In this document: in pieces, positions 22,091 through 33,139 of the stretch | How the letters are laid out: every line of letters starts with the position of its first letter | How positions within the stretch are numbered: the first letter of the stretch is position 1 | Source of the DNA: Agapetus fuscipes | Lineage: Eukaryota > Arthropoda > Insecta > Trichoptera > Glossosomatidae | DNA length: 64,000 nucleotides | Direction of reading: 5' to 3' | Assembly: GCA_951799405.1 (NCBI GenBank) | Contig: OX637361.1 | Location: forward strand, 7,277,156-7,341,155 | Notes under the pieces: model-generated | What the model was told of the DNA's origin: nothing | Database searches by the model: none | What the model saw: the letters and a program-made list of their open reading frames with translations, nothing else | Position numbers and translations under genes: made by a program

Positions 22091-22465
22091 TGATGGTGAT
22101 AGTCACTCCACTAACATCAAAATTGTGGCACTTTAAGAAAATCTCGTCTTCAAATATAAACTAAGTATTAGATATAGATTGCTTGAAAAACATTTATTTC
22201 AGGGGAAACGAAATAAAGTCGGCTCATTCACAGCTCGAACGAATCGCGTTATATGAATCCACTACAGACGTTATTAAATTTTATAATTATTGTCAATCAG
22301 AAAACGGTCAACCGAAATAAAACGTAACAAAGAGCGATGATGAAACGGAGGAACGCTTATATCATAAACAAGATGGGAGTGGCGACCAAGCACGCTACCA
22401 AAGTAATCAGATCAAATGGAAGATTTCTGACATCAGAATATAATTTTCTAATCTATCAAAAAAAA

Positions 22466-23167
22466 GGCGAGCTTGTATGAAAAAGGTTATGACTCTGGAG
22501 GAAATGAAAGAAGTATGTAAGGAAAGAAAGAAATTGCGGTTGATCTGTAATGTTAGCGGGTAGGGTTTATTAAATTGGAATTTGTTTTCTGTTTTAGTTT
22601 TGATGTCCATACGTGTTATTATTTATTGGTTTTAAAAAATGAAATTTGTCGTGTATGTTCCTTGACTTATAGATTGGTATGCGGCTGACCACCCATGCTG
22701 TAAAAATGGTTCACTTTGCCAATGTCACCCCTGTTTCAGGGAAGGACGGCAAGAGTTGCAGGGTGTATGTCCATTTGAGATTTGGTTTTTACATATCGCA
22801 CGCTTAATAGTAAAGAGAAATAACTCGAAAATTGAAAAAATCGAGATTTTGTAATAAAACGCAAGAACAATGCGAAAAGAATAGGTAGAATGCGACAGCC
22901 GTTCAATTTGGACGAATATGACCGAGATAAAACATTGGCCGCCTTTTTCATCCCATACAAGTTGTACTGGGTGTCTGAACTTTAAACGTGATTTCCCAAC
23001 ATTCTTGTTTTTTGAGTTATTGCTCTTTATTATTAAACGTGCGATATGTTGTAGGTTCACATGCGGCATGTGCAAGCGCGAACTTGTACGTGTCTGCTTG
23101 TGAAAATGCACAAAGTGTGAATCTCCAATGTAACATATCTTTGCAACTCATATTAGATTAGATTAGA
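22466..23167 (+). mobile_element. 5'-truncated LINE 3' end with tail repeat, interrupted by a MITE
   Basis: Starts with the RT C-terminus (ACMKKVMTLEEMKEVCKERK), then the 3' UTR, then the tail repeat from 22660. The repeat is split after GAGATTTGGTTTTT by the element at 22792-23048 and resumes at TGTAGGTTCACATGCGGC, ending ATTAGATTAGATTAG. Confidence 0.8.
22792..23048. mobile_element. Nested inverted-repeat element in a tail repeat
   Basis: About 36-bp terminal inverted repeats: CATATCGCACGCTTAATAGT at the left and ATTATTAAACGTGCGATATG at the right. The uninterrupted tail repeat elsewhere reads TTTTTATGTTGTAGG at this point, so the insertion is certain, although its exact edge is ambiguous by a few bases around a TA. 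Confidence 0.75.
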
Positions 23168-23169
23168 AC

Positions 23170-23890
23170 AAATTTGTCTACAATTTACACTTAGTGAGAA
23201 AAATAATGAATCAACCCTATTTTCCCGTTTCCTATATTATTTTATTATTCCTGTCATATTTTCAAATTTGACTTCATCAATTTTTGTACTTAAATAAGTG
23301 GATGCACTGGTTCGAAGATAAATAAGTTGTATACTAAAAATATTGATGATTTGAAGTGAAGTGAATGAATCTGTTTGAATAATATTCTTGAAAAATTAAA
23401 AGAAGGGCTTACATAATAATTATGATGAGTGTGGACGTAGTGGGTCAAAGCGCTTTCAACATCTTCCATCAAAACCTCTAACAAATTAATCGCAACATTA
23501 GGTGCACGCCTTTGCCGACACCAAGTCTTTTGTGAAATGAAGTTCTTTCACAAGCCGTGTACCTGTTTCATTCAGATCCATCATGTAAGTATGTAATGAT
23601 TCGCCTCACTCTGAAGCTAGAGTTACTCGTGCCTACCACATATTGCACATCTCCAGTTTCGTAGAAACATTTAAATTGGCGATGTTTCTAAGTTTGTCAG
23701 CAGTTAGGTGCAACATGGCATAATAAGGCTACCATAGAGGAAATGCTACCACAGAGCAAATTGTAACATAGAGCAAACTGTATCTACCGTGGTCTAAGAC
23801 CGGGTTCAGACCAGAGCAGTGGTTTGAAAAAATCTGATTTTAAAAATAAGTCATCCTAATATTGATGCCAGCGCTATGACCAACCGAAAC
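23170..23890. other. AT-rich sequence, nothing recognised
   Basis: No gene or repeat family was recognised. Confidence 0.35.
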
Positions 23891-23894
23891 AAGA

Positions 23895-24125
23895 CGCTAA
23901 CGTTGATAAGCGTGTTTGAAATAAAAATCAAACTGGTTCAAGTCCCGTCAGGCCCATTGATAACTTCGATCTTTTTCAATACAATTCATTAAAATAAAAA
24001 AATAAAAAACAATTATAATTGATAATAATTCCTGTTTATGCTTCCTAAATTGATACCTGTTTCTGGCCAAGCAAAAATGGGTTGGTAAATTGCATTTCTC
24101 TTTTTTTTTGTTTACAGAAAAAACA
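23895..24125 (+). repeat. SINE-3, tRNA-derived
   Basis: The head has a B-box-like GGTTCAAGTCCC after AAACTG; the tail carries ACCTGTTTCTGGCCAAGC and GCATTTCTCTTTTTTTTT. Other copies at 27478 and 39723 are on the opposite strand. Confidence 0.6.
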
Positions 24126-24439
24126 TTAACGCCTTGATTCCTCAATCCAATAACTATGTTCTTCTATGATTGCCGTTTGAGGTCTCTCATTAGTTGGCGA
24201 TCACTATAGATGAAGCCTCTCCGTTCTGCTCAATCCAGGACATCTCTTCCACTAGGATAAGAGGTGTTTAAATTGATCATATTTCAAAAGTTCAGTCACA
24301 GAGGTTTTAGTAATGGGGTTATTCCTATTTTTGAACCATGCGAGGTGTTGGCAGCATCATAAAACAAAGTGTAGACAACTTAATTCTAATAATGAATGAA
24401 TAATAGGATGATTTATTTTGTGAGCGCTGTTTTTGGGTT

Positions 24440-24673
24440 AGTGCTGAGCCTGATCGTCGCTATAGAAAGCGCCATTTACTCAAACAAGATCTAGTTGCTG
24501 TAAGACTATATGAAATTTCGGTGAACGGTCTTTGGTAAAGACACATCATTTTTTTAAAACAGCAAAGAGAATAATTATAAAATTAAATGATAATTTGAGT
24601 TTCTGCAGCGAAAATGGAATCCACGACCTTCCATTTACAAGTCTGTAGCGTTTACGACTTGACTACGGACCAG
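24440..24673 (-). repeat. SINE-1, diverged
   Basis: The minus strand begins GGTCCGTAGTCAAGTCGTAA and runs to GCGACGATCAGGCTCAGC, with many substitutions. Confidence 0.7.
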
Positions 24674-25002
24674 TTTCACTGCTAAACTATTTCATATTTT
24701 TTAGTAGTTTTAGTAAGTTTAACTACTAAACAACTGTCCTGTCTGCAGTGTGCATAAGTGCTGCCTACTGGCATTAGTCATTTAGGTCTACGCTGATGTC
24801 AGCTCAATTACCTGGAGTAATTGCTGCTCTGAAATCATATTATCCACGGCGCGGCGCATGCACAGTTACTATCAAGTTATTGTGTCGACTAACCTGAATA
24901 TCATTCACTCACAATTAACAATGTTACTATGAGACATGTGTGGCTTACGTATTTTAAAATAAAAAATAAAAGTTAAGTTTTGCATACAAATTATGTACTT
25001 AT

Positions 25003-25215
25003 TGATCGGTCGTAGTCTAGTGTTAACGCTTTAGACTTGTAAATGGAAGGCTGTGGGTTGGACTCCCGGCGGAGCACTAAAATATACCATTTATATTTTC
25101 AAATATGCTCTTTGTTGGGTTGAAAAATTCACAAACCTTTACCACAGACCGGTCAACAAAGGTCCATCCAGCCTTACAGCAACTGGGTCTCGCTGGTTTG
25201 AAAATAAATATCTTT
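25003..25215 (+). repeat. SINE-1
   Basis: The head GATCGGTCGTAGTCTAGTGT with GGTTGGACTCCCGGCGGAGC is followed by the SINE-1 body up to GCAACTGGGTCTCGCT. Confidence 0.75.
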
Positions 25216-25239
25216 AAAGCTTCATCAAAGGCCTCTAAC

Positions 25240-25355
25240 CTTATGGTCAGACGACATAAGGAGGATTGCTGGTGACTGGATGCAGAAGGCCCAGGATAGA
25301 GATGCCTGGAGAGATATGGGGAGGACTATGTTCAGCAGTGGAAAATAATGGCTGA
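25240..25355 (+). pseudogene. LINE ORF C-terminal fragment
   Basis: Reads WSDDIRRIAGDWMQKAQDRD and then AWRDMGRTMFSSG, the standard C-terminal signature of insect RTE-type endonuclease-reverse transcriptases (W-DDI---AG--W---AQDR--WR--G-A). It is flanked by SINE-1 pieces on both sides. Confidence 0.6.
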
Positions 25356-25367
25356 CTAAGAAAGTAA

Positions 25368-25510
25368 AGACCGATCACAAAACGTCCATCCAACCTTGCA
25401 GTAGAAACTGCAAACCAGAAACTTGCAAAAGGTCTTGCTGAGAAATCAGCGCTTGCAACAGCTGCGAACAAGCTCTCTGAGGGCTCTTCAGGTGTGAGCC
25501 ACACAGAAAA
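25368..25510 (+). repeat. SINE-1, 3' part with internal duplication
   Basis: ACCGATCACAAAACGTCC with CATCCAACCTTGCAG through GGTCTTGCTGAGAA, ending GGTGTGAGCCACACAG, corresponds to the SINE-1 3' half and its tail. Confidence 0.55.
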
Positions 25511-25937
25511 TCTATCAGCAAGTAAAAATCTTTATATTAATCTTATTATGAAAATATTTTACTCGAAAATTTCAGAAATATTTCCAATATTGTTAACGGT
25601 ACACTCCAATAAATCACAATATGGTGAATGAAATGATTTCAAGATGTTCTGTGATAAATCATCAGCATGGATATTTGTGCGCCGTACATGTGTGGGCTTG
25701 AGATGATAAACTGTAATTTATGAGTTTGGCATTCTCGTTTCATTCATAACAATCAAAAGTGAATCAGAAATTACAGCTACGAGGCAGACGCGCGGAAATC
25801 TTAATTCATCTCAGAGATCGTACGGATATATCTGTACGATCTAATAAATATTAGATGTTATGTGTGAAGATGATTTGTTATAATTAATCAAAGAAATATA
25901 CTGTTTTAATTCACTTTTTATTATTTTATTTTAAATA

Positions 25938-25976
25938 TGTCTAACAGTTTTCGCCTAAAAAGGCATCCTCAGGACA
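25938..25976 (-). ncRNA. Hammerhead ribozyme-like motif, left arm
   Basis: Exact reverse complement of the motif at 26007-26045, so a transcript of the minus strand would carry the same fold. Confidence 0.55.
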
Positions 25977-26006
25977 ATGACAATGACCGTCAATAGTCAT
26001 TGTCAT

Positions 26007-26045
26007 TGTCCTGAGGATGCCTTTTTAGGCGAAAACTGTTAGACA
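26007..26045 (+). ncRNA. Hammerhead ribozyme-like motif, right arm
   Basis: In order: TGTC (stem I), CTGAGGA (core CUGANGA), GCC-TTTTTA-GGC (stem II), GAA, AAC-T-GTT (stem III with only one loop nucleotide), A (the UH position before the cut), GACA (stem I partner). Every conserved core position of a hammerhead is present. So short a stem III would be weak in a single copy; known Penelope-like retroelement hammerheads share this trait and are thought to act as dimers. Activity is inferred. Confidence 0.6.
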
Positions 26046-26139
26046 TATTTAAAATAAAATAATAAAAAAGTGAATTAAAACAGTATATTTCTTTGATTAA
26101 TTATACAATGGACTTTCACTGTGTAAACCACCAAACCCT

Positions 26140-27040
26140 GAAAAAAATAATGATTTGTCATGATTATATTAATGATTAACAGTACCTAAGTAGAAATAAT
26201 ATACCTAAATTAAGTATGAATAAAAATGCACCGAATACAAAAAGTGTACATGGTATTTCTGCCAGTGTCTAGAATCACGCAAATTAAAACTATCTGGCAA
26301 TCCAAATGAGCCTACAAAAGGAATTATTTTTCTTCGAAGGGTGGAGTTCGCACAAATTAACCAGACATTCAAGAGTCGACTGTAAGTTTGTAAAATCTAT
26401 TCTGTGTACAGAAATGTGGAACATTTTAAAATAAATCTAAGATATTTTTTTTTTACTTTAAATGAATTCTAAAAAATATAGCTGTACCTATCCACAAATG
26501 TGAATAATAAATTAGGCATCAAACCTACTACCTTCTGATTACGAGTCGTTCAACATGGTCTATGATAAGCTTTTGAACTTTGTGAAAAATTGTCAACACA
26601 ATATCGAAGCGTTTACTACTTCACTACAATCTAATCGACTAATGTGAACTAATCTACGATCTCAATCAAAAGCAACTCAGTTTTTTTTATAAAGGAACAA
26701 TGATTAGCCTCGATAAAGGTAGAAATGCAAGTTTTTTTTTTATCCTGTTGGGCATTGAAGCTCATTATCTTTCGACGTCAAGCTCGGGGCTTTAACTACT
26801 AGACTATAATCGGCCTACTGCGGTAAGTACGTAGGTACGTTTACTAATCCAAAATCTTAATCAAAACCAATTAAGCTTTTTTTAATAAGGAAACAATGAT
26901 GAATACCTAACTGTCAACACCAATCAATTTTTTTTCAGGTGTCAAAAAAGGTTAACCAGACTGCTTCAGCCTCGTTTGGAACGATATGGATTTCGTCAAG
27001 TCACGACAAATGTACCCCAAGTATAAAACTTACCGTTTAA
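26140..27040. other. AT-rich sequence, nothing recognised
   Basis: No gene was recognised. Two loosely similar stretches (26520-26700 and 26760-26890, sharing GACTA-AATCG, ACTAAT and TTTTTTTATAA-GGAA-CAATGAT) may be diverged copies of one repeat. Confidence 0.3.
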
Positions 27041-27049
27041 ACTCGACTA

Positions 27050-27147
27050 CGACGTTTTACAAAAATATACGGACACTGAAACAGAGCTTGTAGAGAGCGT
27101 TTTAATCTCTGTATATTTTTGGTAAAACGTTTTACACTTGAGTAGTG
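27050..27147. repeat. Short inverted repeat
   Basis: ACGTTTTACAAAAATATA at the left pairs with TATATTTTTGGTAAAACGT at the right around a ~50-bp loop. Confidence 0.5.
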
Positions 27148-27477
27148 ATTGATGGACCTCGGCCGTATGTATCTGAGTGCATTGTTTCCACCAATCTAAA
27201 GCCGGAAATACCGCAACGTTACCACGGTTGACGGAGTACCATTGTTAGGTGAACTATCGAACATATTTTGTAAAAAAACATCTCGTCAAATATGTAGGTT
27301 AGAACCAAGGCCTTCTGGAAGTTTTTCCACTAAGACTGCTTTTGAAGTCGCATGGGTTGAAAGACAAAGAACCAGGCTTTGAACCCTTCTACGGATTTTA
27401 GGAATCATATTTCGTGTTGATATTTTCTTCATGCCCAAATCATATTACCATCAAAGGGTTTTATTATTATTATTTTT

Positions 27478-27690
27478 TTTTTAAATAGATTTATGGAAAG
27501 GAATGCAATCCACCAACCTATTTTACCTGGCCAGTTGTCTTCATGCGTAAGCAGAAGCTTGTGATGCAACGGCATCTGTTAAACCAGGGTCGAAGTTATC
27601 GTCACGGGATTCGAACCAGCGTTATCCGGTTCCAAATAACCTGTCTTGATCCCCGCGGCCATAACACCGACTTCTTCAAGCCCTCACAAA
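27478..27690 (-). repeat. SINE-3
   Basis: On the minus strand the B-box GGTTCGAATCCC precedes GTGACGATAACTTCGACCC, and the tail carries CAACTGGCCAGG and GCATTCCTTTCC. Confidence 0.6.
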
Positions 27691-27797
27691 AAACGAGAAT
27701 CTTCATCGGGAATAGAGAATACCGACTCCAAGTGAAATAGGTAGTTTGCGTAAGGCTGTCTCCTTTAACCTTTTATGTGAGACTTTGCGATGCTGAT

Positions 27798-27880
27798 CAA
27801 TCTAAAATCTATGTTGCAAAGATATATTGGCATTTAAAACTCATATTTAATACACGTTCACAAAGACATGTAATGATTTC
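27798..27880 (-). repeat. tail repeat, diverged 3' fragment
   Basis: ATCTATGTTGCAAAGATATA and GGCATTTAAAACTCATATT, CACGTTCACAAAGACATGT match the 3' third of the repeat in degraded form. Confidence 0.45.
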
Positions 27881-28462
27881 CGATGCTTCTACATATATTA
27901 CATACGTTAACAATGGAAACATCAAAAAATGTGTCTTAAATATTGGTTAGAACTAGAACCGTCCCAAAAAAAAAACAACAAACGATTCCGAGGCTGAAAC
28001 CTTGAATTTCCCGAAGTAGGACGATGTATTTGGTAAGAAGATGTTAATTTGTAAAACCAAAATAAGTAAGGCATTGTTTGAACAAAGGATGCCCATTGAG
28101 TGTGTTGGACTTGTACTAAGTACAAACACACAATGTAAATATTATGTAATTGATTATTCAACTATGTATTTAGGTACGGAAATTTATTTCATGTGTCCAG
28201 AAAACATGTTTGTTGTTAGTAATACTTTTGTTATGGTTTTTCACAGATTTTCCGTATCCAAAGATTTCTGAGATTTTTACATTCTTAAAATAAAAATATT
28301 ACGCATACATTTAAAGCTGAAAAAAAGTAAATGATAATATCCACAATACAATAATTTCTTATAATATTAGGTGGATGCTTTTCAATAGTCTTTGATCAAC
28401 TTTCTCAGTCTCTCTACATGTTTTTAACAGCCTTCATAATTCTACACATGAATATTCCATGA

Positions 28463-28723
28463 AGTTCCTTGACTTATAGGTTGTTATGCGGCTGACCACC
28501 CATAATGTAAAAATTGGTTCACTTTGCCAATGTCACCTCTGTTTCAGGGAAGGACGGCAAGAGTTGCAAGGCTTATGTTCATTTGAGATTGGGTTTTTAT
28601 ATTGTAGGTCCACATGCGGCATGTGTTAGCGCGAAATTATACATATCTGCTTGTGGGAATGCATTTAATATAAAACTTAAATGATATATATCTTTGCAGC
28701 TTAGATTAGATTAGATTAGATTA
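28463..28723 (+). repeat. tail repeat, full length
   Basis: Starts TTCCTTGACTTATAGG and ends GATTAGATTAGATTAG. It is very similar to the tail at 52670-52928. Confidence 0.85.
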
Positions 28724-28726
28724 GAA

Positions 28727-28942
28727 TATGCAAACGCAAAACGCAACTAAGCTACACATACAGTGCAACTCTTGCCGCGTTTCCCCCAAAGGTTACACAA
28801 CATAGCTGTTGCAATCTATGTATTCTCACAAGTAGAGGAGCCCTCGTTATGCCAGCCATGTCACTTTAAGTGGAAGTTTCCAAGCTCCCGATTGGGCTGG
28901 TTCTCATTTCTTGAGAAGGCTGAGTAAACCTTGCCAGTATTT
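28727..28942 (-). repeat. SINE-2, 3' part
   Basis: CGCAACTAAGCTACACATAC at the plus-strand left is the SINE-2 3' end; it reaches GGTTCTCATTTCTTGAGAAG and stops before the tRNA-like head. Confidence 0.75.
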
Positions 28943-28944
28943 TT

Positions 28945-29980
28945 ATTGCCTTTTTAAAAAAACATTTTCTAAGCAAAGATTTCGATTGAAAAATACAGAA
29001 AAAAGTAAACAAAAATAAAAGTAAGGGGTTTTTCTTAATGTCTATTGTCTTGAAAGTAAAACTTTCATTTTGCAGCAAAATAAAGTTTAAAAAAAAATAA
29101 CCGTCCAGAAACAAGACTTAAAATCAGACTTATTTTTTGGCTGACATTAATTACACGAAGGAAAACAAAAGTGTAACTTTGTATTGAAGTCAGTGGTGAT
29201 TTGGCACAAGCAATCGGCACAATGGTGAGTTATGGCGTCCAACTCAGGAGATTGGATTCAAGTCTCGAAGCGGAAACTCACGTTGGGAAATACTAATACT
29301 GAAATTTGTCACGCCAGTGATTGCAAATATTGCATTGACGAATGGCAAAGTATATATTTTTTATAGAAATGTATGGAAACTAAAACTGTGCCTCTAGGAA
29401 GCGTTTTTGTTTTGATATATTAATGATGAAACGCACTGATTAAGTTTAAACGTAATGTTTTTTATGCTTGGTGTACAGCGACAAAACTGATTGGCAAGGT
29501 TTTATTTGTTTCCAAACAAAAAAGTCATAGTTACTCGGTACATATTACCTGTGTAATAATGTATGGCTATTGTTTGATTAAACTTTTTTGATTACCTAGC
29601 TATGTCTCTTGCAAAATAGAAATACTTGTGAATATTCACTGTTTAATGATAGGTAGTCATCAAGAGATATGGCAAGTTTAAATATATGCAAAGATAATAA
29701 AATAATTCTGTCACCAACACAGATCAGCGATGGTTTGTGGTAGTCATCAAACCACTGGATTTTTTGAGCGCACTTTTGATAATTGGTGTTGCATTCGTTT
29801 TTCTTTCAAATGAAATCTGACGCGTTTCTGGAGTACATTTTTAATGGATGAGAAACGGCTTTCTATGGTAAAGAAATAGTATTGACAATTGACAGTGATT
29901 ACAATATATTTTTACAAATAGACTGCCTGGTGGTTGATGACAATGGTTAAGATATTTATTTATTTTTGAAGTCGTTATAA
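28945..29980. other. AT-rich sequence, nothing recognised
   Basis: A weak trace of the degenerate dispersed repeat described at 10330 lies at about 29340-29500. No gene was recognised. Confidence 0.3.
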
Positions 29981-29989
29981 TATATACCT

Positions 29990-30375
29990 ACCTGAAAATC
30001 AATCGCCATAATTATAGTTTTACAATTTTATGTTTTGTCTATGGAAAAATATTTAAAAAAAGAATTTTCCTCTACGTAGGTAGGTAGGTATTTTTCATTG
30101 TGTTCCATTTTTGAAAGGATGACAATATTCAAATTTTTATGGTGTTGCTGCTGTGGAAAATTAAATGATTATGATTTACGTCAGGGAGGTAAATAGAATT
30201 ATAAATAATGTTTCTACGTGATCTGAGTGTATAAAAAAAATACGGAATGGTAAAAAATAATTATGTTATTGTCGAATAGTAAATGCGACGTCAAAAAATA
30301 TTGTGTCTACTGCACGAGTAGGTATTTAAAGCAGTTTTATAAATTCCACTCGATTGCTTACATCGTAAATGTATG
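29990..30375 (+). repeat. Diverged direct repeat, copy 1
   Basis: Shares, in order, TGTGTTCCATTTTTGAAA, GGATGACAATATTCAAAT, GGAGGTAAATA, GGAATGGT, AAATGCGACGTCAAAAAAT and GATTGCTTACAT with 32105-32465. Similarity is interrupted by many small indels. Confidence 0.6.
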
Positions 30376-30399
30376 GAAGTTACAACAGCACTCCTAGTG

Positions 30400-30652
30400 A
30401 ATCTATCTATAATCTAAGTTGCAATTATATATTCACTTTAAGGCTTATAATCAATGCACGCCCATAAGCAGACACGTGTAAGTTCGCGGTTACACATGCT
30501 GTATGTGCTTTTACAAATTCAAATACAAACCTCAAATTAACATAAGCCTTGCAACTCCTGCCACCCTTTCCTGAAACCAGGGTGGCATTGGCAAAAGTGA
30601 ACCTAGTTTTGTAAGTATGGGGATTAACCTCATACCAACCTTTAGTCAATAT
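30400..30652 (-). repeat. tail repeat, diverged full length
   Basis: Runs from CTATCTATAATCTAAGTTGC to ACCAACCTTTAGTCAA. Confidence 0.75.
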
Positions 30653-30659
30653 CACTTTA

Positions 30660-31250
30660 ATTTGATTTTTGAATCGAGATTTATTACATTTGTACTCACT
30701 ATCGACGGTAATTCCCGCTATGTTTAATACTTGGGGTAAAGTGTGTGGATGATCGATAGTGGGAGTGCATGTTTTTTTCATGATCTATAATTTTAGCTGG
30801 TAACATATGTACATACATTGATTTGGAACATTATAAAATCCTAAATCTAAATTTTGCAAAGTCACTTTCCACTCAATCGAAAAAGAAAAAAAAATACGAG
30901 ATCTGTCATTGAAGAATCTCCTTGAATTAAATCGAATCGAAATAATAATCATCTCCTATTTAGTAACGAAAATTTAAATTTAAAATACGTAATATTTTAA
31001 ATTGTATAAAATGTCTATTCACGATTTATCTACATTTTTTTTTGGTTTGTGGTGCACTAATGGCAAAGCTAAAGGCCATCGGAATTGCCTGACCTTTTGA
31101 AAATGGTCCAATACTGAACCACGATTTTGTATCAAAATTTAATCAACTGAAAATGGTATTCGAGATATTGCACAACAATAATAAAAACATGGGTTAATGT
31201 TTTACATAGCAATCATTTATATACATTTCATATTACATTTAGGTGCATGT
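30660..31250. other. AT-rich sequence, nothing recognised
   Basis: No coding or repeat signal was recognised. Confidence 0.35.
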
Positions 31251-31256
31251 GAGTCG

Positions 31257-31395
31257 TATAAAATCAAAGACGGACATCTAAGATTTTTTTGGCAGTGAGA
31301 TACATAGCTGAAAACGCAGAAAATCATTTTCTTAGCATTCACTTGTAATTATTTTTTTTCGAAAAAAAATCTAGATTGCCGTCTTTGATTCTATG
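31257..31395. mobile_element. MITE-E, copy 1
   Basis: Foldback with ends AAATCAAAGACGG and the complement CCGTCTTTGATT, TA-flanked, about 138 bp. Confidence 0.65.
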
Positions 31396-31412
31396 TTACC
31401 ATAATATAATTC

Positions 31413-31548
31413 GTATTAAATCAAAGGCGGCAATCAAGGATTTTTTCATAATTGAGATAAATATATGGGAACAAAGGAAATATTATTCTTAGAAACCATA
31501 TTTATCTCATTTTAGAAGAAAAATTAGATTGCCGTCTTTGGTTCTACA
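31413..31548. mobile_element. MITE-E, copy 2
   Basis: Same family only 17 bp from copy 1: ends AAATCAAAGGCGGCAATC and GATTGCCGTCTTTGGTT. Confidence 0.65.
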
Positions 31549-31549
31549 C

Positions 31550-32100
31550 TACTCATGTATTACCTTATAATGATAATAATTCTAGCATAGAGTAGATATA
31601 GACAGTGGTCAGACAGTTTGCGACATGTACATTTCAGTGTTATTCACAGTCGAAACTAAAACTATCCCTTATTTAAATTAAGTTTAACTGCTAATTTCAT
31701 AGACAGAAAAATACATCCAGAAAATTACTAGTTAATCATGACATTAAAAAATTCACTCTAAATGAAATTCAAGTAAAACTCAAATAAATAATTGAGACTT
31801 TTAGTGCGCGATTGTTTCTGAATAACGCGCAAAGCGTTTATTTTGCTTTGAGGTCAAACCACTCCTATGCCAACCCATTCTTGCGACTTAAATTCTCATA
31901 CTAAAGCTGGTAGTGTACTTCAAATTACTCTAGATCCTGGTAGGCAGCAATAAGGATTTAAATGCACCTTTCTCTTTCAATACTGCGCTGTGATGCAAAA
32001 GACTCGACATAAAATTTGAAATCAATAACAAAATACTAGTTAGGCTATTGCCTTGCAACCCTGCCGTGTGACGTCACAAATCGTCTTGTGCGGTCCTCAT
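31550..32100. other. AT-rich sequence, nothing recognised
   Basis: No coding or repeat signal was recognised. Confidence 0.35.
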
Positions 32101-32104
32101 AAAA

Positions 32105-32465
32105 ATAAAAAAACAATTGCCAAAAACTTGATTTCAACTTTTGTTTGTCGAATAATATTTGAAAAAATAATTTTGTAGGATAGGTATTTAATTGTGTTCC
32201 ATTTTTGAAATGATGACAATATTCAAATTGTGGTAGTGTTGTTACTGTGAAAAATAAAATGATTATAATTCACAGCAGGTAGGTAAATATAATTAATAAA
32301 TAATTTACGTTGATGATCGCAGGGAATCAAAAAACAGAATGGTTAAAAATAATATCGAATAATGATGTTATTGCTGAATTTTAAATGCGACGTCAAAAAT
32401 TATTGAAGTGTTTATGTCTACAGAAGAGATGCTATTTTTATTGAATTGCTTACATATGTACCTAA
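32105..32465 (+). repeat. Diverged direct repeat, copy 2
   Basis: Partner of 29990-30375, in the same orientation about 2.1 kb away. It may be an old dispersed repeat or a local duplication. Confidence 0.6.
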
Positions 32466-32469
32466 CCAC

Positions 32470-33065
32470 TTACGCGATATATTCATAAGCTAGCGTCTAT
32501 TTGTCCATGAAATTAGCTTAATTTGTAATGTCTACTCCTCACTTAAGGCCATCTAAGGCCCAAGTTTGATAATAGTCCGTCTTTTCACACGGTCTGGATC
32601 CGGTCGCGAAATATTTGAGATCGCACAGCGTAAAACTATAATATACCATACACCCCCCGTACACTAACTGAACTTTCGATCCAACACCGAACTGTGTCGT
32701 GTGAAAAGGGTTGAAAAGCTCGTTTACTCTTTCTCACTCAGCTATAAGTAGTTGAATTAGTTACATTTTTGCCTAAAGAGAGAACTCGCCCCTGGTGCTT
32801 TAGTATCTACTAGTCATGTTATCCTTTTAAGATAAGAAAAATAAAACTACTAGTGCTTTTTATAATCGTTAACTATGCTGGTTATATCCTACATCCTGTT
32901 TTAAGCTATGTAATTTCTTTAAGCAAATGCTTATCAAATAATAGTCACCAATACCTATGCTTTTTAAATTTCTATTTACTTGATAAAAGCCATTATTTTG
33001 TTCAATAATTATCACAAATTCCATTAGTAAAACCTGCAAGCTTTAGTTTATCATACATACTTAGG
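32470..33065. other. AT-rich sequence, nothing recognised
   Basis: No coding or repeat signal was recognised. Confidence 0.35.
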
Positions 33066-33070
33066 TATAA

Positions 33071-33138
33071 TGGTCGATGGCTCAGTGTTGTATCGATAGC
33101 TTGCATTCCACGCCAAGGGCTAGGGTTCGATTCAAGTA
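33071..33138 (+). repeat. SINE-2 head only
   Basis: GGTCGATGGCTCAGTG and GCTTGCATTCCACGCC with B-box GGTTCGATTC; it stops at AAGTAACGCAACGC, where the oppositely oriented element begins. Confidence 0.6.
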
Positions 33139-33139
33139 A

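Larger units (their letters stand above)
25879..26105. mobile_element. Palindromic Penelope-like terminal structure
   Basis: Arms 25879-25987 (109 bp) and 25996-26105 (110 bp) differ by one A/T in a homopolymer and enclose an 8-bp spacer. Each arm encodes one hammerhead ribozyme-like fold (annotated separately). It is followed by an ATG at 26108 that starts MDFHCVNHQTLKK, the same start as after the palindrome at 3526. The combination points to a Penelope-like element; no reverse transcriptase was found nearby. Confidence 0.7.

Noticed and set aside
26520..26890. tRNA-like or gene relic around GATTACGAGTCGTTCAACATGG
   Set aside because: Some resemblance to a SINE head but no second box or shared body could be confirmed by eye.
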